This document shows positions 54,001 through 61,951 of a DNA stretch of 64,000 nt, in pieces. Position numbers and translations under genes: made by a program. The notes beneath the pieces are model-generated. The model made no database searches, had not been told where the DNA came from, and was given only the letters and a program-made list of their open reading frames with translations. The stretch comes from Saprospiraceae bacterium. Lineage in GTDB: Bacteria; Bacteroidota; Bacteroidia; Chitinophagales; Saprospiraceae. How positions within the stretch are numbered: position 1 is the stretch's first letter; each line of letters begins with the position of its first letter. The stretch spans positions 1 through 64,000 of the forward strand of contig JAHDEC010000015.1 of NCBI GenBank assembly GCA_020629035.1. Direction: 5' to 3'.

Positions 54001-57000
54001 CTATATTTTTATAAAACGCTGGGCATTTGCGTCCTTTCTATCGGATAAAACCAGCGTATATACACCACTTGGCCAAGCGTTAACATCAATCGAATAGACA
54101 TTAGATCCGTCCAATACGAGTTGTTTACTCAATATCAAATACCCATTAATATCCAAAACTTGTAATTGAACTTGAGTAAGCACAGTGGTGTTTTTTACTT
54201 CAATTTGCAGCACATCCTTTGTTGGGTTAGGGTAGAAGTTTGCCTCTAGTAATGTTGCATTATTGGTGGAACTCAGTACCCAATCTATCCCATCACAATC
54301 TTCATCAATAGCGTTGTTTGCAATTTCAGGAGCTCCAGGATAAATGTTTGCGTCTTCATCGTCGCAATCTTCATCAATACCAAAACCGTCTAGATCTAAA
54401 TCATCATCTGGAGTAGTTTCGTCACAGTCATCATCAATACCATTATAAGCAATTTCAGTTGCTGCTGAATTTACGGCTGGGTCAGTATCATCACAATCTT
54501 CATCAATGCCAAAACCATCTTCATCTAAATCATCATCTAATGTGCTTTCATCACAATCTTCGTCCACCCCATTATATGGTATTTCACTTGCGTTAGGATT
54601 TACTTCTGCATCATTGTCATCACAATCTTCATCGGAATTAAACCCATCACCATCCTCATCAATGATTAGAGCTACACCATCACAATCCTCATCCACATCA
54701 TTATTAGGTATTTCCTCCGATCCGGGATTTAATCCGGGGTCGAGGTCATCACAATCTTCATCGGAATTAAACCCATCACCATCTTCATCGATGATTAGAG
54801 CCACACCATCACAATCCTCATCCACATCGTTATTAGGGATCTCTGCTTGACCCGGATTTATTCCGGCGTCGGCATCATCACAATCTTCATCGGAATTAAA
54901 TCCATCTCCATCCTCATCTATGATTAAAGCCACACCATCACAATCCTCATCCACATCGTTATTAGGGATTTCGCTGGCCTCCGAATTTACTTCGGGGTCG
55001 GCATCATCACAATCTTCATCTGAATTAAATCCATCACCATCTTCATCAATGATTAGAGCCACACCATCACAATCCTCATCCACATCGTTATTAGGGATCT
55101 CTGCTTGACCCGGATTTATTCCGGCGTCGGCATCATCACAATCTTCATCAGAATTAAACCCATCCCCATCTTCATCGATGATTAGAGCCACACCATCACA
55201 ATCCTCATCCACATCATTGTTAGGAATTTCACTTGCCTCCGAATTTACTTCGGGGTCGGCATCATCACAATCTTCATCTGAATTAAACCCATCCCCATCC
55301 TCATCAATGATTAGAGCCACACCATCACAATCCTCATCTACATCATTGTTTGGTATTTCCTCCGATCCGGGATTTATTCCGGCATCGAGGTCATTACAAT
55401 CTTCAAAAACATTATAGCCGTCCATATCTTGATCAAGCTCAAAACAACCAAAAACCATTCTTCCATTATCAATGTTGGCTGTTTGCCCTTCGCAATTATT
55501 TCTATCATTTATAATGATGATAATATCAGGGAACTCACTATTAAATTCATGAACAAATTCAAGACGACAACCTGCAACAGCATTAATGGTATTGCCAGTT
55601 TGATTGCTGGTTATATCATATTCTATAATGGTAATTAGAGCTTCCCAATCCATGGGGTCGTAGTTCTCGCACATATCAAAGTAATAATATTGATTAGTGG
55701 ATAAACCACGCACAAAATAACTTTCATTAGACCACGCTTGGAAGCTCGAAGTAAAAGGTCCTGCTGCACAATCTGCAGCTCCCTCGAAAGAATTATAAGG
55801 CCCGGTCGAATATGTTGTACAAGCTTCAATTTCTGCATCTATTCCATCGCAATCTTCATCTATTCCATTATTAAATATTTCTGCTGCTCCTGGATTAATA
55901 TCCGCATCAAAATCATCACAGTCTTCCTCCGAATTAAATCCGTCACCATCCGCATCTGGTTCGTCTATGACTCCATCACAATCATCATCCATATTATTAC
56001 CAAATATTTCAAAGGCTCCTGGATAAATCATCGAGTTGTTATCATCACAATCTTCATCCAAATTAAAACCATCTTGATCTAAATCATTATCTAACGTTGC
56101 TTCGTCACAATCATCGTCAATTCCATTGTATGGAATTTCTGTTGCATCTGAATTTACTTCAGGGTTAGTATCATCACAATCTACATCAGAGAAAAAACCA
56201 TCGCCATCTAAATCTACGGCAGGGATGGTGATCGTAATGAATTTACCAAGACCTTGATTATAATAAGACCCACTTGGTGATACCTGAAGCTGTTCAGGTC
56301 TTACCATGTAGTTGATATCACCCGTCTCGTAAGAATTTGGATCGCTGTAACTAAACACGTCACTATCCACTGAAGCCAGGAGCTCCCACTCATAACTGCT
56401 ATCTTCCTTCACATAAATGTTAAATTGTTGAATCTCATCAAGTCCCAGATCTTGAGTCCAGCTTAGTTCATTGCCCGCTTCATTATAATTACCATTTAAT
56501 GAACTTAGTGGATGCATGTTGTGCAAACGTAGGGTAGGATCCCCCATTAGGGCAATATGGATACTTCTATTAAAACCTTGGAAATACCTTCCATCATCAC
56601 TTTGCGCAAGTTTTGCTTGTAAACCAATATTGGTCCCTAAACCCATATGGAAAAATGGCCAGTGAGGCCTTGCACTCCATGCATTTGTAAGTATGGTTCC
56701 TGAACCTAGAGCTGCTCGCAAGAAATTGTTTTGAGTATCCCAATCTCCAAAGTATGAACCAAATAAGCAGGTGAACACACCCTGTAAAGAATCAGCGGCC
56801 ATATTTGTAGTGTTTGAAATGCCACTTGCACTGGTGTATGATCCTCCTCCCGCACCATAAGACCAGACATAGCTATCAGCAAGGAGGCTATTTCGATAAT
56901 TTCCTGTCATATAGTTTTCTCCGCCCACCATAGGCGGATAGTTGAGATCGGGTGAAGTGTCAAACCCAAAACTAAAATTGTCTATACCTACAGCCTGCAT

Positions 57001-57885
57001 TTTTGGTGTAAAATGCTTGTTTTTAAATGCGTGGTCTTTATCCAAGTATTTAGCTAATAATTCTTGTTCCGTTTCAGCAAATGCAGGCATATTGAAAAAA
57101 TCCACTCTACCTACTTCAAGTTCTGCTGCACCAATAGAGCTGTTGTCAAATTTACCATCTCCAGGTACATTGGTAGTTCTTTCAGGTTGTCCAGTGGTGG
57201 TAACACTCGTATCCGTCCAAAGCTCATTCATTTCAGCATAATATACATCTGCAGACCATGCTCCAAAGTGATTGTTGGAATGGCCATCTGGTACAATTCT
57301 TCCGCTGTAAGGGACAGGTATATGTCCAAATAAAAATACAGTATTTAGTCCTCCGAGAGCTTGATATTCTTCCACAATCAATGCCTTAACATCAGGAACA
57401 GCCATGGATGGATCCACGTTTTTTTGTATGACTATCCAGCCATCACCCGCAGCATCATTTTTCCAACGATCTATTTTATCTTTTAGAGCATCTGCATGAG
57501 TTGCATCAACTAATAGTAAAAGTCGGCCTCTGTTTATGGTGGATGGTACTTCGTTGCCTCCGTAGATCATGGAAAAAACAGTGGTTCCGTTTAGCGTTTT
57601 AAAAATTTTATATTCATATGGAATACCTGCATTACTTTGGGTATCGGTAAAACTGTTTGCAGAAATATTACCAGCAATGGTAGTCCAAGTATTGTCACTT
57701 AAGCTTTTACGGGTTATGGAGTATATGGCTCCGGCTTCTTCATCCCAAGTCAAGGTGGTTTGTCCCTCCCCATTAGAGGTGGCCGTTACACTAGAAAGCC
57801 AGGTATCAAATTGAGCAAAAGATAAATGGTAAAAAAAATTAAAACATACAAAAAGGAATAAGGTCAAAATAGGTTTCATAATCAA
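54001..57885 (-). CDS. Gingipain-like (C25-fold) protein with long MopE array, probable pseudoenzyme
   Basis: The protein has 1294 residues and a signal peptide (HLSFAQ). A fibronectin-like domain (about 30-115) is followed by a C25-peptidase-like fold: LLLLVDATHADALKDKI, VFLFGHIPVPYSG, SADVYYAEMN and EVGRVDFF. Where gingipains have GHG, it has SYGAGGGS near 340 (His to Ala). The Cys position looks kept in FTCLFGSYFGDW near 371. Repeats (about 555-1205), with an inserted ~125-residue domain (CTTYSTGPYN...), precede a T9SS domain (NFYPNPTKDV; PSGVYTLVL). It heads the four-gene block, in tandem with three similar cargo genes. No promoter was found in 57886-58042. Confidence 0.8.
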   Translation of the reverse strand: MIMKPILTLFLFVCFNFFYHLSFAQFDTWLSSVTATSNGEGQTTLTWDEEAGAIYSITRKSLSDNTWTTIAGNISANSFTDTQSNAGIPYEYKIFKTLNGTTVFSMIYGGNEVPSTINRGRLLLLVDATHADALKDKIDRWKNDAAGDGWIVIQKNVDPSMAVPDVKALIVEEYQALGGLNTVFLFGHIPVPYSGRIVPDGHSNNHFGAWSADVYYAEMNELWTDTSVTTTGQPERTTNVPGDGKFDNSSIGAAELEVGRVDFFNMPAFAETEQELLAKYLDKDHAFKNKHFTPKMQAVGIDNFSFGFDTSPDLNYPPMVGGENYMTGNYRNSLLADSYVWSYGAGGGSYTSASGISNTTNMAADSLQGVFTCLFGSYFGDWDTQNNFLRAALGSGTILTNAWSARPHWPFFHMGLGTNIGLQAKLAQSDDGRYFQGFNRSIHIALMGDPTLRLHNMHPLSSLNGNYNEAGNELSWTQDLGLDEIQQFNIYVKEDSSYEWELLASVDSDVFSYSDPNSYETGDINYMVRPEQLQVSPSGSYYNQGLGKFITITIPAVDLDGDGFFSDVDCDDTNPEVNSDATEIPYNGIDDDCDEATLDNDLDQDGFNLDEDCDDNNSMIYPGAFEIFGNNMDDDCDGVIDEPDADGDGFNSEEDCDDFDADINPGAAEIFNNGIDEDCDGIDAEIEACTTYSTGPYNSFEGAADCAAGPFTSSFQAWSNESYFVRGLSTNQYYYFDMCENYDPMDWEALITIIEYDITSNQTGNTINAVAGCRLEFVHEFNSEFPDIIIIINDRNNCEGQTANIDNGRMVFGCFELDQDMDGYNVFEDCNDLDAGINPGSEEIPNNDVDEDCDGVALIIDEDGDGFNSDEDCDDADPEVNSEASEIPNNDVDEDCDGVALIIDEDGDGFNSDEDCDDADAGINPGQAEIPNNDVDEDCDGVALIIDEDGDGFNSDEDCDDADPEVNSEASEIPNNDVDEDCDGVALIIDEDGDGFNSDEDCDDADAGINPGQAEIPNNDVDEDCDGVALIIDEDGDGFNSDEDCDDLDPGLNPGSEEIPNNDVDEDCDGVALIIDEDGDGFNSDEDCDDNDAEVNPNASEIPYNGVDEDCDESTLDDDLDEDGFGIDEDCDDTDPAVNSAATEIAYNGIDDDCDETTPDDDLDLDGFGIDEDCDDEDANIYPGAPEIANNAIDEDCDGIDWVLSSTNNATLLEANFYPNPTKDVLQIEVKNTTVLTQVQLQVLDINGYLILSKQLVLDGSNVYSIDVNAWPSGVYTLVLSDRKDANAQRFIKI
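54279..56215 (-). repeat. MopE-type repeats with 258-bp higher-order period
   Basis: At least a dozen 129-bp units. Those between about 54590 and 55400 alternate between a DADPEVNSEAS form and a DADAGINPGQA form, giving a ~258-bp period of nearly identical DNA. The array is split by a non-repeat domain near 55440-55830. Bounds are approximate. Confidence 0.8.
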
Positions 57886-58042
57886 ATTACTACTTGGTTA
57901 AGACAGATATAGGAAAAGATGACTTTTTCCATACGCTGAAATTTAAGTAGATAATCTCAAAAGACCTAAAAGCGAGCTTAAATATTGTTTATTTAGTCAA
58001 TTCTTGACGAAGGAATCGGTGAGCTGATGCCGATAAACTCGC

Positions 58043-58690
58043 TTATAAAGATTTTAGTACTTCAGTTAGTTCTTCTAAATCTCCTGGCAAATACTTGCGC
58101 TTATGGTAGGCTATCTCGCCGTCTGTGTTAAATACAAAGGTTTGCGGGTATCCATTAAGTCCGCCCGGAAGCACTTGTCTAAACTCTCTATTTACGTCGT
58201 TGTAGGTGGGCCAAGGCCAGTTTTTTTTCTCAACTTGTTTAACAAAAGAAGGAAAGTTTTTTGGGTAATCACCTGAGATAGCTACAAGCTCAAAATCTGC
58301 TTCCTCTTGCATATCATCATAAACTTTGACTAATTCATTCATTTTCTTGTGGCATGGAGCACAAGTTGTCAACCAAAACATAAGGACAGTTGGTTTTTTC
58401 TTTGAAAAAACCTTAGAACTTTCTGTTTCTTCACCACTAACATCTTTTAAGGAAATATCAAAGGGGAAGTCAGCTTTAATTTCCGTTTTAGGTCGACTAG
58501 TTGATCTATTGGCTAGACTAGTATTAGAAATGTTTGGGGCAGGTTTGTACTGAGTACTTTTCTGCTTTGTATTTACCCTTTTAGTTGTCTCTTTAGCAGC
58601 CTCCTTAGTTGAAGCTTTGGTTTCAGTTTGAGTGCACGAATAGGCACTAAATATAAACATGAATACGATTAGACTTATATATCTTTTCAC
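58043..58690 (-). CDS. TlpA-type thioredoxin-like lipoprotein
   Basis: GTG at 58690 gives a clean lipoprotein signal (FMFIFSAYSC, Cys near 19); the longer frame is unlikely. A Thr/Lys-rich linker (about 25-75) leads to a redoxin domain with the CxxC active site TTCAPCHKKM near 107. The end PQTFVFNTDGEIAYHKR holds the cis-Pro region. It would keep envelope thiols reduced or act in cytochrome or disulfide biogenesis. No cytochrome gene lies nearby. Confidence 0.82.
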   Translation of the reverse strand: MKRYISLIVFMFIFSAYSCTQTETKASTKEAAKETTKRVNTKQKSTQYKPAPNISNTSLANRSTSRPKTEIKADFPFDISLKDVSGEETESSKVFSKKKPTVLMFWLTTCAPCHKKMNELVKVYDDMQEEADFELVAISGDYPKNFPSFVKQVEKKNWPWPTYNDVNREFRQVLPGGLNGYPQTFVFNTDGEIAYHKRKYLPGDLEELTEVLKSL

Positions 58691-58762
58691 TTGAGTAATT
58701 TTACTCAAAGTTAAATAATCCAATGGTACCTTTATCAAAAGGTAGGAAACATTAAAGATTTT

Positions 58763-59653
58763 TTAATATTGAAAATGGAACTCTACTCTTCGGTTATTTT
58801 TTTGACCTTCAGGAGTTTCATTTGAGTCTACAGGTCTTTTTTCGCCAAAGCCTTTATGGATTAGACGTCTTGCTTTTACACCTTCTGAAACTAAATAATC
58901 AAAACAAGTTTTAGCCCTTGCTTTTGATAATACAAGGTTTGCCTGATCGTCACCTTTACTATCCGTATGACCTTCAATTCTCAATTTATATCGAGGGTAT
59001 TTTTGCATAACCCCTAAGATTTCTTTCAGTTTTTGTAATGAAGTAGGTAGTAGAGCCGCCGAGCCAGTTTTAAACTTTACCTCTTTTGCAGCCACAAGAA
59101 TAGTTTCTAAATCATTAGCATCAACCTTTATTTCTGGACAACCGTCATTCTCAGCAACACCTGCCAAATTTGGACATTTATCTTTCTCATCAGCAATGCC
59201 ATCTCCGTCCGCATCTTTAATTTCAGGACAACCATTATTATTTTTGGTTCCTACGGTTTCAGGACATTTGTCTAAGCCGTCATGTACGCCATCATTGTCT
59301 GAATCTGCTGGACAACCATTTAATTCAGCAGTACCCGCAAATTTAGGACATGCATCTTTAGTGTCATAAATTCCATCACCATCTGCATCTTCAGGACAAC
59401 CAAAATTGGCAGAAATACCAGCAAGATTTGGACATTTGTCAATGGCATCAATGATACCATCATTGTCAGCATCTGAATCCACCGTATTATCTTCAATAAC
59501 AGCTGTAGCTGCTGCTATGGGCTCCATAGGTTCTTTGTCAAAACAACCTGTAAAACGTAGTATAAAGAAGGCGAATATTAAAATTACAAGAATAGCAATC
59601 CAGAAATCTTGTCTTTCTTTTTTATTTTCAAAAACCTTTGGTAAATCACTCAT
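58763..59653 (-). CDS. OmpA-family protein with thrombospondin type 3 repeats
   Basis: The protein has 296 residues. One N-terminal transmembrane helix (FWIAILVILIFAFFILRF, about 17-34) comes first. Ca2+-binding thrombospondin type 3 repeats follow (DADNDGIIDAIDKCPN, DSDNDGVHDGLDKCPE; about 60-175). The last ~110 residues are an OmpA/MotB peptidoglycan-binding domain (KLRIEGHTDSKGD near 226 and NRRVEFHF). The N-terminal anchor is a membrane helix and not a barrel, so it is probably inner-membrane anchored and linked to the cell wall. Confidence 0.88.
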   Translation of the reverse strand: MSDLPKVFENKKERQDFWIAILVILIFAFFILRFTGCFDKEPMEPIAAATAVIEDNTVDSDADNDGIIDAIDKCPNLAGISANFGCPEDADGDGIYDTKDACPKFAGTAELNGCPADSDNDGVHDGLDKCPETVGTKNNNGCPEIKDADGDGIADEKDKCPNLAGVAENDGCPEIKVDANDLETILVAAKEVKFKTGSAALLPTSLQKLKEILGVMQKYPRYKLRIEGHTDSKGDDQANLVLSKARAKTCFDYLVSEGVKARRLIHKGFGEKRPVDSNETPEGQKNNRRVEFHFQY

Positions 59654-59738
59654 GAAGTTAGAATAGATGTTTTGTATAATACTTTGACGGTAAATAAAGG
59701 AAAAGACACATAAAATCTTAATTAAATCTTAAAATAAT

Positions 59739-60146
59739 TTATTCTTTGACTAAGTTGTTCCCGTTTTCTTTCAGCAACCAATTGTTTAACTCTACCATTT
59801 TATCGGCTAGTTTTTCACCAAATCCTGTCAGCTTATATTCCACTCTTGGAGGTACTTCGGGATAAATGGTTCGTACAATTAATTGCTTTTGCTCTAGTTT
59901 TTTTAGCGTGACTGACAACATTCTTGATGAGATATTCGGAATATATCTTTGTAGCTCATTAAATCGCAATACACCATGATAACCCAAATTAAACAAACAA
60001 AACAAACTCCATTTATCGGTTAAAGGCACGAGTAAATCTCGAGTTGGACAAATTTGTTTGTCTACCAGTTTTTTGGAGCCTAAATAAAATAATTTTATTT
60101 TTTCCTTGAGCTGTGCTTCCCCTTTTATATTGTTACTTACTTCCAT
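59739..60146 (-). CDS. HxlR-family winged-helix transcriptional regulator
   Basis: The protein has 135 residues. The family landmarks CPTRDLLVPLTDKWSLFCLFNL, RFNELQRYIPNISSRMLSVTLKKLE and PPRVEYKLTGFGEKL are present in order. The Cys at residue ~32 is the redox-sensitive position in several HxlR regulators. It faces the DinB-like gene with 92 bp between, so it probably controls itself and that gene. Confidence 0.9.
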   Translation of the reverse strand: MEVSNNIKGEAQLKEKIKLFYLGSKKLVDKQICPTRDLLVPLTDKWSLFCLFNLGYHGVLRFNELQRYIPNISSRMLSVTLKKLEQKQLIVRTIYPEVPPRVEYKLTGFGEKLADKMVELNNWLLKENGNNLVKE

Positions 60147-60238
60147 GTTATCTTGTTACCTATTCGTCACCCCTTGTTTTAAGCTAAAGGTTTAATTACA
60201 TTTATTACTTTATATTACTAAGTTACTAAAAGTAAGCT

Positions 60239-60787
60239 ATGGATAAAAACGAACTGATAAAACGAATTGATAAAAGTTTTAATGATGTAATTCATTGGTA
60301 TAAGGAGCAACCTCAGGAATCCTTTATACTGAGATCAGCACCTGATAAATGGACAGCCGGCCAGCATGCCTTACATCTGCTCAAAACTGCCAGTGCCTAT
60401 AACAAGGGCCTGAGTATTAACAAACTAATCCTTAAATATAAATTCGGGACCAACAACCGCACAGAACGCAACTTTGAAGAAACCAGGGCCAGGTACAAGG
60501 AAAAGTTGTTGATAGCTGATCCTAGCTTTTTAAAAAGCAACGATTTTACTCCCCAAGAAGTAAGCCTTGACGACAAGGATTCCATTTTAGCAAAACTAAA
60601 CAGCAAGTCACTGGCTATCCAATCCAAGTTGGCTAAATGGCCAGAAGCAAAACTTTCAAAATTGCTATTTCCACACCCAGCTATGGGTAAAATGACCGTC
60701 CGAGAAATGGCGTATTTTATTGCCTTTCATAATGATCATCATGTAGAGATTTTGGAAAAAAGCTATAGCAAGCTATCAAAAATGTAG
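60239..60787 (+). CDS. DinB-superfamily protein
   Basis: The protein has 182 residues and is all-helical. The metal-binding His residues of the DinB/YfiT fold appear as WTAGQHALHLL near 40 and AFHNDHHVEIL near 163. DinB-like proteins are often thiol-dependent transferases; the substrate is unknown. It is the divergent partner of the HxlR regulator. Confidence 0.8.
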   Translation: MDKNELIKRIDKSFNDVIHWYKEQPQESFILRSAPDKWTAGQHALHLLKTASAYNKGLSINKLILKYKFGTNNRTERNFEETRARYKEKLLIADPSFLKSNDFTPQEVSLDDKDSILAKLNSKSLAIQSKLAKWPEAKLSKLLFPHPAMGKMTVREMAYFIAFHNDHHVEILEKSYSKLSKM

Positions 60788-61008
60788 TGGTTACAAATAT
60801 TTTTGAGTATTGCGCATATTCCATATCTTAGGATCACAAAATCAAAACATGATGAGCACACTGAAATTATTCTTTACCACTTTTTGCATCCTTTTAGTTA
60901 GAAACTAATAAAAGTTGATTAAACATGATGCCTAAAGTTTTGCGATTAATGTCTGCCAAAATATCATATTTACAAAAACTGAACGTTGATAAGTATAGAT
61001 AGCATAAT
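60788..61008. other. Intergenic region with no convincing gene
   Basis: 221 bp, AT-rich. A 19-codon frame at 60849-60908 looks like a signal peptide cut off by a stop, perhaps the start of a lost gene. Nothing else is recognised. Confidence 0.5.
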
Positions 61009-61950
61009 ATGAGGTACATCGCATTGTTTTTTTTCTGCACATGTTTAATATACAGTCTCAAAAGTCAAGATAAAGCTAAAGAATTAGGAAGCGTAACATG
61101 GCTTAGAGACTACGAAACAGCATTGGACAAATCAAAACAAGAACAAAAAGATATTCTCATTCTTTTTCAGGAAGTACCTGGCTGTGCAACTTGCCAAAAT
61201 TATGGAACTCAAGTATTGAGCCACCCACTACTAGTGGAAGCACTGGAAAATGAATTTATACCCTTAGCCATTTTTAATAATCACAAAGGCAAAGACGCAA
61301 CAATTTTACAAAAGTATAACGAACCCAGTTGGAACAACCCGGTCGTCCGACTAGTCGATCAAGAAGGAAATAATGTCCAAGAAAGATTGAATGGCAATTA
61401 CTCAGCCTTAGGTTTGGCAGCGTATTTGGTCGCTGGATTAGAAAAACAAAATAAAGCCATTCCAAAATATCTTTCATTAACCCTTGAAGCCTTGGCGGCT
61501 AAAGCAAATCGCCAAGAAACCAAGTATTATCAAATGTATTGTTTCTGGAGCGGCGAAGGTAATTTAGCTAATCACGAAGGAGTTGTGGCGACAAGCCCAG
61601 GATTTATGAATGGGGCTGAAGTGGTAAAAGTGGTCTATGATCCGACAGTATTAGATCAATCAGCATTGGACAAAACAGCTCGAAAAGCAAGCTGTCAAGT
61701 AGTAGATAAACCAGGAAAATTTAGACTAGATCGGGATGAACAATACTATCTTAAAAAAAGTCCATACAGTAAACTGGCACTCACTAAAATCCAACGATCA
61801 AAGATTAACAGCGCTATTTATAATCGTGAAGATCCTTCCATCTTTCTTAGTCCAAAACAGAAAGCACATCTAATAAAAGCAGAAGAAGCCACGGAGCAAT
61901 TATATGACTTACCATTTAAGGAAGCATGGCAAAAAATGCTTAAAACTTGA
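61009..61950 (+). CDS. Thioredoxin-like (VPGC) / MsrA-like fusion protein
   Basis: The protein has 313 residues. A signal peptide (ending LKSQ) is followed by a thioredoxin-like domain with VPGCATCQNYG near 56-66; this recalls the 'VPGUxxT' thioredoxin-like family, in which the Cys can be selenocysteine. A second part from about 177 (YYQMYCFWSGEGNL, then GVVATSPGFMNGAEVVKVVYDP) matches the peptide-methionine sulfoxide reductase A core, where GCFW is YCFW. It may repair oxidised methionine in the envelope with its own thiol module. No Sec-insertion element or UGA codon is present. Confidence 0.75.
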   Translation: MRYIALFFFCTCLIYSLKSQDKAKELGSVTWLRDYETALDKSKQEQKDILILFQEVPGCATCQNYGTQVLSHPLLVEALENEFIPLAIFNNHKGKDATILQKYNEPSWNNPVVRLVDQEGNNVQERLNGNYSALGLAAYLVAGLEKQNKAIPKYLSLTLEALAAKANRQETKYYQMYCFWSGEGNLANHEGVVATSPGFMNGAEVVKVVYDPTVLDQSALDKTARKASCQVVDKPGKFRLDRDEQYYLKKSPYSKLALTKIQRSKINSAIYNREDPSIFLSPKQKAHLIKAEEATEQLYDLPFKEAWQKMLKT

Positions 61951-61951
61951 G

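Noticed and set aside
43455-56215. CRISPR array
   Set aside because: The regular ~129-bp repeats are coding, in frame, without short palindromic repeats or unique spacers, and no cas gene is near.
60849-60908. A 19-codon signal-peptide-like frame
   Set aside because: It stops before any mature domain and has no clear promoter. It is noted only as a possible relic.
61009-61950. Selenoprotein
   Set aside because: The VPGC motif uses a Cys codon and no in-frame UGA is present.
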